Positions 1 through 11,785 of a DNA stretch of 64,000 nucleotides are shown here, one piece after another. How positions within the stretch are numbered: the stretch's first letter is position 1; each line of letters opens with the position of its first letter. The notes beneath the pieces were generated by a model that was not told the DNA's origin, searched no databases, and saw only the letters and a program-made list of their open reading frames with translations. Origin of the DNA: Hanleya hanleyi. Taxonomy: Eukaryota > Mollusca > Polyplacophora > Lepidopleurida > Hanleyidae. The stretch covers positions 1-64,000 of the forward strand of contig JAVTVY010037116.1 in NCBI GenBank assembly GCA_036873755.1, given 5' to 3'. Made by a program: the position numbers and the translations under genes.

Positions 1-3000
1 AATTTGATTGAAAACTAGAGAATTTAGAACCGCTAATATTATTAATGTATGTTAAGGGAAAATATAACACTGGCTATATTAGCAAATTGAATTGTAACAT
101 ATCTACATGGAACGAAATAGCCTTACTGCTCAAACTAAATTGCTTCATAAACATTGATGGATTGCTAAATTTGATTTCAAAGTACCAGCTCAATGGTTTA
201 AAAGTTAAGAATTTAGTACTGTTTAATTTGTACTATACAAAAGATCTATACAATTTTCCTATTAGTTCTTGAAAGAAATTGCTTCTGTCCACACAATGTA
301 ATTCTGTATTAAATTTTCAAATTTCAAGCAGATTTGGATGAAAATTAGAGAAGTTTTTTTTTTTTTCATTGGTTCATAACCATGATGACATAAATATAAA
401 TCTGGATTAAAATAATTTTCAAAGTTCAAGCTGATTTGGCTAAAAATAGAGCAGTTCATTTTCCAATATTCTACATGTACACCCAGAACTTGGTGATGGC
501 TCTGAGAGGGAGTGCTACCATTATTCAATTATATTAGAGAGGATTTTTGGGGGGGGGGGGCGGTCCTTTTTGCAGCTGATAGGTTTTTAGCATTTCGATA
601 TTAAGTTCAACTAAGGAGGTATATGTATCACTTAAGTGTACACTCATTTTTGAAGAGTCACGTGCACACATCCTTGTTTATTGTGCAAATTATCATGCTA
701 TACCCTCCTAAAGTTATCACGTACTCTGATGACGGAATGTGGACATAATCCAATTAAGATGATCTTGCCGTGTTTGCATTTAGAAGATCATGTTATCTTC
801 ACTCTAGTCAACTTTTTGCAGACAAATGGGCACCACAACTGATAACTTCTGCAGATTCATAACTTTTTATAACTTCTGAAGTCATCCCCCTAACACCACT
901 CATTTTTCAAAACCTGTAACTTACATGAAAGATGACAGAATATAGACATGGATCCTTTAGTGAGCCAACAACAATTACGAATATGAACTCCGCTTTCCTA
1001 AAAGCTCGATGCTCCAAAATAGGTGTCAACTTGACTCAATGATCCAAACTGTTTTTTTTAACTGGACTCAATGATCCAGTGAATCACAGTACTGAAAATC
1101 TTGCATTTTGGCTCATTTTGTTGGCTCAGAGAGACAACATTTTGACTCACTACTGGATCAGAATCTCATCAAGGCAGATTCGACAAAAAACGCAGAACAT
1201 ATGAATCAATTTTGGATCATCAAATATTCTGACTTGCTATATGGCTCACCATTGGCTCATATGTGTGGCTCATTCACTGCGTAAGCTACAAAACATTGGA
1301 TCAAACTGGATCAAATTATTTGTAGTGTACATCCTTGAAATTTACACATATTCACAACATGAAAGCATGTCATTATATGCAGTCTTTATTTGAGTGCTAG
1401 AGATATTAAATATTTAAATTACAGAGATTTATCATTCTAAAAATTTTAAAAAGTGATAGATTAAAATGTGTAGTCTGTCTGTTTAATGATAATAATTTGC
1501 TGCAACAAACATCGCCGGGTTTCTTATGCGCGGTGATGACGGGAATCTTGAAGCGGAACCTGATTTTCGGCGATAAATAGCCTAGACTTTGTAAATGTTT
1601 TAACTGGACCCACATTTTCAACATTTTATCGAGCATTAATATGGTATTTTATGTGCCCGAAATAGCTCAGAATGCATCTCCTGCGATCTAGGATCCCGAA
1701 GCTTCCGGGGCCGCCTAATTGTGCTGTTTTCGCTGGTCGGGGCAATCTGAAATTGTTTTCGCCGCCCCTGAATAAATTAATTGTGTGTGTGGGAGGGGGC
1801 ACATTTTTTATGTGGCAGCTCTCACCCACCGTTGTCATTTCTACGATGACATCAGTGAAATGAATGACATATAGTGCCATCTGAAGTGTCTTGAACAGAC
1901 GTCATCCTGGAAATGATCTCCAAGCGGGGAAAAGGGAAATATACATCCGGCCTGCCAAATCACTAACAATTTAACATAGGTCCATGTTTATCTGAGTGTT
2001 CTGAACATGATTTAGAGGACAGGTGAGCATCTGTTGCCACAAACATTGACTCCGCATAGTAACCTATGTCTGTATATCAAATAAGCTTGTGTTGGGGTGT
2101 GTGAGAGTTGAATTTCGCAACATATTTTCGTCTCTTTGGGACTGCTCATCAGCACTTTTGTCAGGTCTCATCGCGGTATAGGCCTGCATGGACTAACGTT
2201 ATGAAGACTTAGCTGCCGGTGACCATGTGCCAGTGCACCTGTTACCACCATCGTGGCAAGATAGCATAGTCCAAGAATTAATGTGGGAAGGGCAGATTCA
2301 TTCGACATAGCCTACTATGTTTAACACCAAATGCATGCCTTTAGCACCAATGTGAGTTAAGATATTACTTTTCCAGTTTTCAATTTACATACATTTATGT
2401 TTACAGTGTTTTGAGGTGCAACACACTTATGCGATTCAATTAGCACAACTAGATTGACCCCTCCCCCCAGTAATGTTGGAGGGTTTGATGTGGGCAAGTT
2501 TCGTACGGTTGAATGCTGTTTGTTTTAGATGTCCATAGTGGATAAGACAAAAGGTCACAGTCAAAAGGTGACTGCGATATAATATTTGGAAAAGCGACTT
2601 ACGAATTCATTTGGCTGTTTGGATTTGTTGAACATTTGTTGATGCAATTGCTGGCATCGTTGAAAAGCTATTCTCTCTTGTAGTCAACAGTTCCCTTCAT
2701 GTATTTTATTATCGCACGTCTAGTTGGAATTCCGTTCCTGTGATGTTTGGATTGTGGACGCGAAAATTCTCTGGACAGCTGCCTATTGAATTTCGAATGA
2801 AACGCAGTATTATCTTCCACTGATACATTTTCACCTTTACATTCTACACAGTTTTCCTAGATGGCTTCAATTTACTCCACCTGCGCATATCTGTCACGAT
2901 ATGGGATTATTGTTTTATATTGGGTGTTATTGCCATGATATACGGAATATTTTGCTTGATTTGAAGTAGAGAAATTACTACCATGATACATGTGCATGTC

Positions 3001-3431
3001 ATAAAATAGCACACAACGATTTGATTAATCAGGAAGAAAAGATCCTCAAATAAAATTATTCGGATCTATTCAGAATACAAATTTGAAGTTGTGACTTCAC
3101 TGCTTATTTGACCTCAGTTGGTGTCATTGGTCATATGGAAGAGAGTGTCTGTCAAAAGGTCTCACGACCCTTCAAATTCATATTCTGCTGCCCACAGACA
3201 TCCAAAAAATGCAACTGAATTTTTGACGTTCTGGATTTGAACTGACAAGACGACGAACGTGTTGATAATAATTGTACTTCAGATGCTCCCCCGAACATAA
3301 TACCGGAGTATATCTGCATATTCATTGCCACGTCGTGATGATTTGCATTTCTCGGCACCACTGGCTCATCTATCAGGTAAACATATATGGATTACCAGTT
3401 TTAGAAAGTGGACCACGATTATCTTCATTCA
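1..3431. other. 3' flank of the SLC22 gene, no gene recognised
   Basis: No open frame here resembles a known family. The stretch holds a poly-G tract near 550-560 and an old copy of a dispersed repeat at about 2,555-2,830. Words such as GGCTCA and GGATCA recur loosely between 1,000 and 1,310. The 3' UTR of the minus-strand transporter should lie in the upper part. The nearest minus-strand AATAAA that I see reads as TTTATT at 2,705-2,710, inside the repeat, so it is a weak polyadenylation candidate. Confidence 0.5.
2555..2830 (+). repeat. Dispersed repeat family, copy A (diverged)
   Basis: This stretch aligns by eye with 25,570-25,890, 31,890-32,230, the reverse of 60,177-60,452 and, more weakly, the reverse of 55,560-55,800. 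Shared landmarks are a CACAGTCAAAA..GTGACTG start, a GCATCGTTGAAAA core, a CTTCTCTCTTGCAG-like pyrimidine run and a TTTGGATTRTGGACGCG segment near the end. Frames are interrupted differently in the copies, so it is not a conserved coding exon. The class (SINE, MITE or other) cannot be told from sequence alone. Confidence 0.55.
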
Positions 3432-3626
3432 TTAGAATTTCGAAGATATGTATTTCACTTCCTCCTTCTCTTTTTCGAGTATTTTAGGTTTCTCTGGTAA
3501 ATCAAGATCGTCGAGTGTTTGTGGAAGATCTCTGTTTCCGGTCTCAGGAAGCAACAAGGAGAGAAACCCTGTGAGGAGGCAGCATACCCCGAATACAGCT
3601 CCGGGTAACCAGGGTACAACACGGGC
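3432..3626 (-). CDS. SLC22 terminal coding exon
   Basis: The exon begins after the acceptor CTGTTTCAG in phase 0 and encodes 64 residues plus a TAA stop. LPGAVFGVCCLLTGFLSLLL forms the last membrane helix, PETGNRDLPQTLDD is the conserved end motif, and a Lys/Glu-rich cytoplasmic tail follows. There is no C-terminal PDZ ligand of the OCTN type that I can recognise (it ends SSKF). Confidence 0.92.
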   Translation of the reverse strand, partial: ARVVPWLPGAVFGVCCLLTGFLSLLLPETGNRDLPQTLDDLDLPEKPKILEKEKEEVKYISSKF

Positions 3627-6600
3627 CTGAAACAGATAGAATGTACTGTCATGAGAGTGAAAATATCGCTGTACCATTCACCTTCCAATAACTAACAACT
3701 CCATTGCAATTACTCACGGCGAGCTGTTCAATCTCACCCATATTTTCGCTATCGCTAAGGCTAGAAGGCTGACACTTGCCACACTATATCTTTGGATCAA
3801 GTCCTATAAGAAAATGTAGCAAAATCCAAGATGGCCGCTATGATGACGTCACTGTGACGTCATTTTCAAAAAGAGCATTTTTGGACGATTTTTCGGTCAG
3901 AATTTCCGAATTTTTTATTTTTGTTTTTTCTTCGCTAAAAACTGCATGATAAGTTAGTAAATAATAATCTGATATGAAATAAAATAGGTTTTATCCACCC
4001 ACTTTTCAAACAGAAAAGCAAATTTTTTGAAGAAATATGACGAAAACATCACTTTTCTTGTACCCGACATGGACGTCATTTTGAATTTACCCATGATCCT
4101 CTACTCGGGGGGTCATGCAAATCCGCCCAAAGTGATCCCAATGTGATAATTTAAAAGGTCACGGAGTTTCAGCTCTCAATTTTTTTGTCCTTCCGGAGAT
4201 AGAGCAAAAAAAATAAAGGGGGGGGGGAGGCGGAAAGTGCCTCCCCCCCAGGGCAGGTAGGGTTAGAACTTCGTTACCGTTTGTGTTCTCATATTTTAGA
4301 TCAGATGTATACGAGATAATATAGTTGCAAGTACCTTCAGCTCCACAGCAATAAGGAAGTTATCATAGAATAGCCTTGTGGGAGATAATATAAGATTGGC
4401 TAGCACATGCAAGTTACTCAATATTCATTCCGGAAAGCCTTGTTTTGCTGTCCAGTGTGGATGCTTGTGGATGCATGGGCCGAGGTGAATCTCATTGTGC
4501 AGACCTAACTAGTATAAAACCATTTTTTTACTTCAGAGACGAGACATGGTGTTTATAGCCTGTATTTTTCAGTAGTATTCTCAAGTTTTCAGACACCGGG
4601 CCCGACAAAGTGGACGTAATGGACGTATTATTTTTTTTCATGCACATCGACTTGTTAACTCGTTAACTTTTTGACTTCGCTTGTACCAAACCATTAACTC
4701 CCCCCTCGTGCGGTAAATATTGTAACAAATACTGGTGAAAAATGCCCAACACAATTTATCCAAAATCGCGATGAAGCCTACGTGGTTCAGGCGAAAAAAA
4801 GACATATACATATAATGGTTATCGCCAATCTTTCAACCCAAGATTCAAATCGGATAAGTACAGAACTTTTGTACAAAAGAAAGGCATCGTCTGCGGCGTG
4901 GTATAACACGATGGAAGTAGTCTATGATTCTTTGTGTTGCATTCACAAGTAGATGACTTGGTAACAATCGCTTCTATGACATCATCTGTGTCCGATAGTG
5001 AGAGATATTTGAACAGGGCTTACACTCGAATTGTATAAGTTCGGATATATGTTCTATAGGCTCTGTACACAAAATCATTATAGGATATGTTAGATATATT
5101 ATAATCTACTTATTTTCTGTTGGATGTCAACCGCGGTAATCCTATGTACCTAATTTATGTGTTTGAACTGGAAGTTCAGTGAGTGCGCTATTAGTCATGA
5201 ATATACTCACCACTGTGGCGGAGAATGGCGCAATTAATCCACCAACCCTTGAAGCCACGGATGCCATGCCCATCCCTGATGCCCTGGAAGAACAATTCAC
5301 ATAATTCCATCTCATGCAACAAATTCTATGTCCATGCAATGCAAATGCACAACACAACATTCATGCAAAGAGCGAATACAATATCCTCGAATAGGTATGC
5401 TGTATTCCTGAAGTGAGCGGTATAGTACAATCCATTAGTCCTACGAACACGTCAAATGGAAGTATATGCTCTTATAAAAAACCCGCCGTTGTTTATCATG
5501 GAACTTCCTTTAGATTAATGGATGCCATATAGAATGGCCTTTCACAGAACTAAGTAATATTATTTGCCATATCCGGTCATAAACGAAAATAATTGTCAGT
5601 TATATAATATCATATAGGGTGTTTTCCGTCCTATAGTCCGACAGTCTCTTTCAGCTGCGTTGTCCACTCAAACAACAAAGCTTGTATGTGCTTGCATGAT
5701 GTTGATATGTAAATGTGTACAGGAGTTTTTGCCGAGGGCATCATAGTAGGCTAGTTGTAAACTGCTTTGCATGCATCCCATGAAATGAAGTATCATTATT
5801 ATTATTAAATTAAGAAATTAGTTCAGTTGGGAAATTTATTTACATTTTACAAATCGTACAAATGTAAGAAAGTGTTCAGAACTAACGAAACTGATGAATG
5901 CAATGCCGACATTTTTCGAAAAAAAACTTTTCATTGATTGTGTTCTCTGACTTCAAATATCTCGACCTGAAATTGAGTGTTCATCAACATGATGGATGAA
6001 GAAGAAACATGGAGATTCAATGGAATTGACCCGAGGTTAGGATATCATCATTGTTGATAGCAGTGATAATTTAAGGATACTGAGCCCTCCTGCACACACT
6101 TTTGTACACCCTATAGAATCGCTTTATCAAGCTGAAAGTAGGCCGCATAGCTATTATATGATAATGTATATATTTGTTGAAAACGCATTTCTTGAGGATT
6201 CCAAATATATAAATTTGTTCACTATAAAACATTAAGTCGTGAAGATATTCGGCTTAAAAAAACGATTTAAAATTTAATTTAAAATTTTGAAATTCTATTT
6301 TCAAAAAAAGTATTCAACTTATCGTAACTTAAGTCATCGTTTCCTGTAGAAGACAACTCCAAGGAAATCCGTGTCTCAGTTTTATCAATTTTGGCTTAGT
6401 TATCATCCTACTGACATTTAATGGAATATCACTTTATATAAAATTGAGAAGGCACAATTTTGAACTTTGAAGTTGAATTAAATGTCAATAGAATAAGAAC
6501 TAGACCAAAATTGACAAAACTGTGACACGTATTTCCTGTTGGAGTTGCATCCTGGAGGAAATGATGAAGTAAGTTACGATAAGTTGAATACATTTTTTAA

Positions 6601-9600
6601 AATAACCATTTGTCAAAATTCAAATATCTGAACAAGCCACAGATTTACAGTAAACACATTTAGAATCCTTAAGAAATACGCTTTCAACAAATATATACAT
6701 ACCTTAGCTTTAAGGCATACTTATATCTGTATAAAGTCAAATTATAGAGGGTGTGTAAAGGTGTCTGCAAGAGGGCTCAATACCATTAAACTGAAATCCA
6801 AAATGTTGCATATACATATCCTCCAGAAACTATGTACTGCCGATATGGCTTCTTTCTAATTAACAATTGCACAAAAGACAAGGGAGGAAACTTCAGCTGA
6901 ACAGGCGGTGGTGCTGCATTTCGAAGCAAAAACAAAAAGGCAGCCACAGTGTTTTTCGCTATGACAAAAACACTCCCTTATTTTCAACGATATGTGGCAG
7001 ATAATACATATGAAAATAAATCAAGTTGACAGTGAGTAACTCTTGTAACGTTTATGATACATATAATATAGGGAGGAGTTCTCCTTTACGCCGCAATGTC
7101 AAAAGACTATCGGCAGTGGAAACTTCGTAGGATGGCGATAATAAAATTTCGCGATGGGGCGTATGTGAAATGTCCATGTTTCGACCAATGATGCATTCTT
7201 TCTCTCTGTTGAACCATTTGATATTCATAATTGTGGAGGTGTCGACAACAATTACACACATCCAAATAATAATCTCTCTGTTTTCACTTTGTTTATATGC
7301 AATGGAGGTCCTATATTATATATTATGATCAATAAAATCTCCAAATATTCTATGGAAGACCATGATAATCGTACCATGACAAAATGGTACGTTTTGTAAA
7401 AGTTTAGATGAAGATTGTGGGCGTCGGATGTAAGACACGGCTCAAAGAAAGAGAGAAAAACACTCATACGACAGCCGCCTGTGTGACTGATAGGCCTAAC
7501 ATGTTAGAATATTAGACAAATGATGTACTGGATTGAACGATAGGGCCCATATTCATAATGGAGTAAGAGAAACGGAGGCATAACAATGATTGTTTTCTTT
7601 ATCACTATCCCCTCGGAACTGTTCGCTGTATTGGTTCATGCTGTGTATTTGTGCCTTAAAGCTCGTGTAGTTGTTTTAACTTCCAAGTGTGACGCTGAGC
7701 GAAAGTGAACGCTTTTTGAGCATTAAGACAAAATGCAACTCTATATTTTATTTAGGTTTTCGGGGGTATTTGACCATAGTCTGACCATGTTCAACGAAAT
7801 GGCCAGTTGCTATGGTCAAAGTTGACCATTTCCAAGCAGGGTAACCTCGTGTCAAAAAATATCTCGGCCATTGTCACACGATGTTATCTGTTTGTGCCAC
7901 TTCTGACAAAATACTTGAAATTAGAACTTGCAAACTTATCAATCTCCCACCCTCTGTAAAATGAAACTTGGATAGTAATTGTCTGTGTGGAAGAAATATG
8001 AGTGCTCAAAAAGAAAACCATGGTAAGGCGTGGGCAAGCATGGTCAATATATTTTTTCAGTGGATGATTTTTAGCTTTTTTTAAGGAACGAAGCGATCTT
8101 GTGAATTGTGTGTATATAGAAAGATAATGACTAATGATTTGATGATAGAGTTTGACAAGGGCAAGTTACTAGTTACATAGACTCGAGTATACGTATATCT
8201 TAATTTGAAATTCTTTCGTTTCCGAAACAGATGAGAAAATTTAATCTTGAAGAATGACAGCATGCCAGCATCTGTGGGGATATTCTCTACCCCGTGAAAC
8301 AAGTTTTGTTTGGAGAAATGAAGTTTTTGATGGATTTGCCACAGTCAACCGCGAATGGCCATGGGCAACCATCTTTTCTCAATTAAACCTCATCATATTT
8401 CACTATGGTAACCATCTTTTCCTGACGGGTCAAACAATACTTTTCTGTGGTGGCATATACCCCACTGTCGTGAATGGTTAAGTCAGGATCAAATTATGGC
8501 TGACATTGGTTAAAAGTCATAGATGGAAAATGAATTGATCATGATGGTTTGATCGTGATAATTTTAACAGTTGACTATTCTCCACTATTGTCATCATGCA
8601 AGGGCAATGGCGTATCAGAATATACAGCATATATGAATTTGTAAAATACATAATGCAGCACATCATGACATGTATTGGAAAGACGAGGAAGAAACGGTTG
8701 TATTAAAAGCCTCACCTAATATTAGTTGGAAATAATTCGGGTGTATATATGTATACCACAGCAAAGGAGCAGGTGATGAAGAACTTCCCTAGGATGACCA
8801 CAGCTTTGACTGCCATCTCTGCAGTATCGCCCTCTGCAATGGAGGATACAGGTTGTGCTAATCATGATATACGGCATGTAGGCATAAGGTACCAGTTTCT
8901 CTGCCTCAGCCTGATAGCAGAGTGGGTATCGTTAGCTATGCGGACTAAATGTGAAGATGAAACGTAATTGGTTGATATTGACTGAAGTGAACTGATGAAA
9001 TGGCAGATCACGGCAGATGATTTTGCACTATTTAAAAAATGCATTCATAATTAATCAGACGCAATTCACAGAATTTCCACACGATTTTGGAAATTATTAT
9101 TACTATTATTTAAAATTCACACCGGGTCAAGCTGTCAAAATGGAGGGTACCCGACTTCTGAGCCACATCAAAGCAATCGAGGCGGTTCTTGATGCTAACC
9201 GGTCAGAATCGGGGCACCCGCCGATTTCTTGGGTGGAACATATTGTTACATTTTGATCCATTTCTACTACAACGGCATATTATGACGCACATGTTTTTTA
9301 ATGGAAATTGATTCACAAATTTTATCCTCTTTTGCAAAAACTGGATCCTTTATATGAGACGTGGCGGGGTTTCGTTTCTACGAAATGATAGTCTAGGTCA
9401 ATCTGCCAGCATTTTCTTCCGTGTGTTCAAACTGGAGATGAATCCAAAGGATCTCTTCCATTCTAAGACTCAAATTTAGTTGATCTTAAAATATTCCCAA
9501 ATTCAACGTAAAATTTTCCCACATTATTCCCAATTTTCTCTTGAATGATCAAAGAAAAATCTGTGAAAACTGTGGATAGATTAAATTGGTGAGATGTACA

Positions 9601-9958
9601 ACATATTTCTCAAAAATCTCCTTACCTTGATCCTAAGATAGGTATGAAGTCGCACACAAATCATACATAAAGCCAACGTGGAAAGTTCTAAATTTAACCA
9701 TCACTCCACATAAATTTCACATTCACACATATTCCTCACGCTATCCCCCTCATAACATGTAAAGTTGTACATTGAGAGATCATGTGAATTCGGGGCATTA
9801 TATCGTAGGTAGAATACACAGCGTGTGACAAGCTATCATACGTCATGTAAAACATAAGCACGCTAATTCGGCATTACCTAAAGTTGTCTGTAGGACCACC
9901 GCCAGTATAAGAGATATGGCACCCATGAGATGGAAGAAAATACAGCACCATCGTCTGC
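3432..9958 (-). CDS. SLC22-family organic ion transporter, 3' part of the gene (four exons)
   Basis: This is the C-terminal third of a solute carrier 22 (organic cation/anion/carnitine transporter) protein in the plasma membrane, of the major facilitator fold. The coding join on the minus strand is 9958-9878, 8833-8716, 5283-5211, 3626-3432. Junction phases agree at each step (G|AG, AG|G, then phase 0) and donors are GTAATG, GTGAG and GTGAGT. The joined ~154 residues run in order through a basic RR pair and a hydrophobic helix (LMGAISLILAVVL), a helix with GKFFITCSFAVVYIY, the family signature PELFPTNIR followed by SRVGGLIAPF, and a last helix ending LLLPETGNRDLPQTL. The tail is charged and ends at TAA 3,432. 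The order and spacing match the last four transmembrane segments of SLC22 proteins. The preceding ~350 residues, including the large extracellular loop, were not found upstream within the window, so the gene is partial here or its 5' exons lie beyond the satellite block. Substrate cannot be inferred. Confidence 0.9.
3627..5210 (-). other. SLC22 last intron
   Basis: The 1.58-kb intron lies between the two final coding exons. It contains the dispersed element at 3,826-4,275 with a pure G run and two TGACGTCA octamers close together (near 3,854-3,870). No further coding signal was seen. Confidence 0.75.
3826..4275 (+). repeat. Dispersed repeat with CCATTTTGAATTTACCC core
   Basis: The segment TTTTGAATTTACCCATGATC, then a poly-G stretch, TTCCGGAGATAG and GTAGGGTTA occurs in the same order at 19,075-19,230. 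The two copies are clearly related but diverged, and spacing differs mainly at the G run. The element class is unknown. Confidence 0.55.
5211..5283 (-). CDS. SLC22 exon with SR-GG-AP motif (second from last)
   Basis: The 73-nt exon has acceptor TTCTTCCAG and a perfect GTGAGT donor. It encodes ASGMGMASVASRVGGLIAPF followed by SATV. The SR.GG..AP pattern is the standard SLC22 sequence that starts the penultimate helix. It ends in phase 0. Confidence 0.88.
5284..8715 (-). other. SLC22 intron with an embedded MITE
   Basis: The 3.4-kb intron carries the TTAA-flanked palindromic element at 6,071-6,789. The remainder is AT-rich without recognisable coding exons. A short run around 7,770-7,835 repeats GACCAT/ATGGTC words in both orientations. 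Confidence 0.7.
6071..6789. mobile_element. TTAA-flanked long-TIR MITE, copy 1
   Basis: TTAA at 6,071-6,074 is followed by GGATACTGAGCCCTCCTGCA, and the far end at 6,786-6,789 is TTAA preceded by the inverted form of the same terminus. The inverted complementarity continues inward over most of the 719 bp to an axis near 6,430, so it is almost a full palindrome. A TTAA target duplication is typical of piggyBac and Kolobok transposons, so this is probably a non-autonomous relative of one of them. A second copy is at 54,121-54,866. Confidence 0.8.
8716..8833 (-). CDS. SLC22 exon with the PELFPT signature (third from last)
   Basis: The 118-nt exon has a pyrimidine-rich acceptor (CCTCCATTGCAG) and a GTGAG donor. 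It encodes 38 full codons that include GKFFITCSFAVVYIYTPELF and PTNI. The final AG joins the G of the next exon to make the invariant arginine after PTNI. Two other AG acceptors lie a few bases further in (near 8,819 and 8,817). The chosen one is best because the G left by the previous exon then completes a glutamate codon. Confidence 0.88.
8834..9877 (-). other. SLC22 intron
   Basis: A 1.04-kb intron between the Arg-Arg exon and the PELFPT exon. No repeat or other coding signal stands out. A 79-codon plus-strand frame at 9,017-9,256 has no recognised similarity. Confidence 0.7.
9878..9958 (-). CDS. SLC22 exon (fourth from last)
   Basis: The 81-nt exon lies between an acceptor reading CCCCAGATTAG and a GTAATG donor. 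It starts and ends in phase 1: it opens with the last two bases of a glycine codon followed by Arg-Arg, which fits the conserved G-R-R at the cytoplasmic end of a helix. It then encodes WCCIFFHLMGAISLILAVVL, a membrane segment. It is the most 5' exon recognised. Confidence 0.8.
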   Translation of the reverse strand, partial: ADDGAVFSSISWVPYLLYWRWSYRQL

Positions 9959-10044
9959 CTAATCTGGGGAAAAGAATGTATTAAATGTTACACCGTCCTC
10001 GAATCTTTGGTGGCGTATACTTAAGAAATCAATGTTAGTTATCT

Positions 10045-10136
10045 CTGCTCAGATAGTGGATGGTAAAACGGAATTGCCTATTGTTTTGGGATGAAGCCGC
10101 AGGCAATTCCGTTCTATCATCCATTATCTCAGCAGT
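10045..10136. repeat. Short inverted repeat (hairpin)
   Basis: Two ~40-bp arms face each other: CTGCTCAGATAGTGGATGGT and AACGGAATTGCCT on the left, and the imperfect complement on the right, with a loop of about 18 bases. It may be a tiny MITE or an internally deleted one. Confidence 0.65.
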
Positions 10137-11510
10137 TAGAGGATAATCTAAAGCATCATTTACAAATGGTATTAATTAAAGAATAAATGTGGCCAACTTA
10201 CTCATTTCTGATAGACCCGTTCAGATCCACTGGGGCCGGTCTATTCTCTCAGACGAGGGGTGTGGGTGTTGGGGAGAGGGTAATAACGCCCAGGGAACGA
10301 TATTTCTGTATTTCAGTGCAGAGAAAATGTTTTGCATTCATTCTAAAAAAGTACAGGCTTCCTGTGAACGCGATCGAATATGTGATGAAGAACCATTTAT
10401 ACCAGATTCCAATAATTGTCCTACACTGAGTACGGCGTTGATCTGTACGAGCTCGAGTGAGTTGACATCACAGTTTTGTCGACTCCGCCCTCAAGCAGCG
10501 CGTGAGTTTACAGCCGACACAAGAGCACTACCGATTGATTCTGAAAATTCTGGAGGATTTTCTATTGCACGAGATAAGATGTACACTCCCTGAAATTTTC
10601 TGTCGAGTTGCCGAGCAATCTACAGCCCTATGTATCAACATAACTTAGCTAATAGTGCGTCGTCTCCTGTGAACAGCGGTCCGAGTGAAAGCTATCTTTC
10701 TGCCCCTGAATGGGTACGAAGATCCCCTTCAGTTACTTCAATAAAACCTCCGAACATGTTCGGGAATCTTCATGCGCAGGGGTCAATGTTCACTCAATCA
10801 TTTCAATTCTGGATGACATCTGCATGAATGCATGTTTGGGGTAGGAGTATTGGGGTAGAGGTGATCTTTTTTTTCTTGTGTATTTTACTATGGGATGTGG
10901 GTACTTGTTTTCTCTGTCTCACGCTGTAGAATACGATGGAAGGGGTCTCGTGACCATTGGGTGACTTTCGCTGAAGTTGTCGAACGCATGGGCAGTGCGC
11001 AGGCAGGCATGAGGTCGACAGTTTGTTGTCCAGGTGGATCATCGGTGGTCCGATTGAGTAGTATGAGTTGTCATATTGAAGGTGAAGGTCCGACTGAACT
11101 GGTGAGTAGTGAAAATGCCGTCCATATGCACATGCGCAGTGGAAAATGGGGGCATTGGAATGGACGTTTTGGGGTAGAGATGGATCAATATTGGTCCCAA
11201 TGGGCTGCGTGCAGTGTCATAATGAATCACTCGTGGGAGAGCATCCTACTGGACTGGTGTGTACTGGTGTGTCGTGGAAATGATGTCATTCTGCACATGC
11301 TCGGCCGTGGAGTACTATAGAACGGGCATTTTACGTGGGTGTTTTGGGGTAAAGGTGCCCCATTCGTGCTCCTAATTGTGCCGTGTGCGGTAAACTAATG
11401 TGACGTCATCAGTAATAGAGAAAGCGTATTAAAAGTCCAGTTGCCCTTAGTAACAGAGAAAGTAGAAACCCAGTATATTTGCCCTATGGCATTTTCACAG
11501 TGACGCCTTG

Positions 11511-11625
11511 ACTCCATCTTAACCCCTTAACGCCTTATCTTCAGGCCTTAAAGCCTTATCTTAACGCCTTACCGTCACGCCTTGATGCCCTACCGTAACG
11601 CATTAACGTATCGTAACAGATCAAC
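11511..11625 (+). repeat. Degenerate short tandem repeat (ACGCCTTA words)
   Basis: ACGCCTT, CGCCTTA and related words recur about ten times at spacings of roughly 10-17 bases just before the satellite block. It is not an exact array. Confidence 0.5.
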
Positions 11626-11785
11626 ACCTTCACAAGTTTTTATATAGGTTATTCTCACCAATGTTACATCATACCCAAGCTGGGGGTGCTGCGTTGGGTA
11701 TGGTTTACAATTCAAGATTGATGTCACTTCCTGGTCAAAGGCAACTTCTGGGGTCAAAAGTCACACCCGGGTAAAGCATTGTATA

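Larger units (their letters stand above)
9959..11785. other. Upstream/intronic DNA of the SLC22 gene, no exon recognised
   Basis: The missing 5' exons of the transporter were looked for here on the minus strand and not found. The region 10,190-11,400 is somewhat more GC-rich than its surroundings and has plus-strand open frames of 134 and 141 codons without recognised domains. A hairpin at 10,045-10,136 and a short repeat at 11,511-11,625 are listed separately. Confidence 0.45.

Noticed and set aside
10189..10593. 134-codon plus-strand frame
   Set aside because: Unrecognised sequence overlapping another frame on the same strand. No homology-like motif was found.
10895..11320. 141-codon plus-strand frame
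   Set aside because: It has no recognised motif, no splice or start context and low-complexity GTGG-rich sequence. Length alone in a GC-richer patch is not enough.
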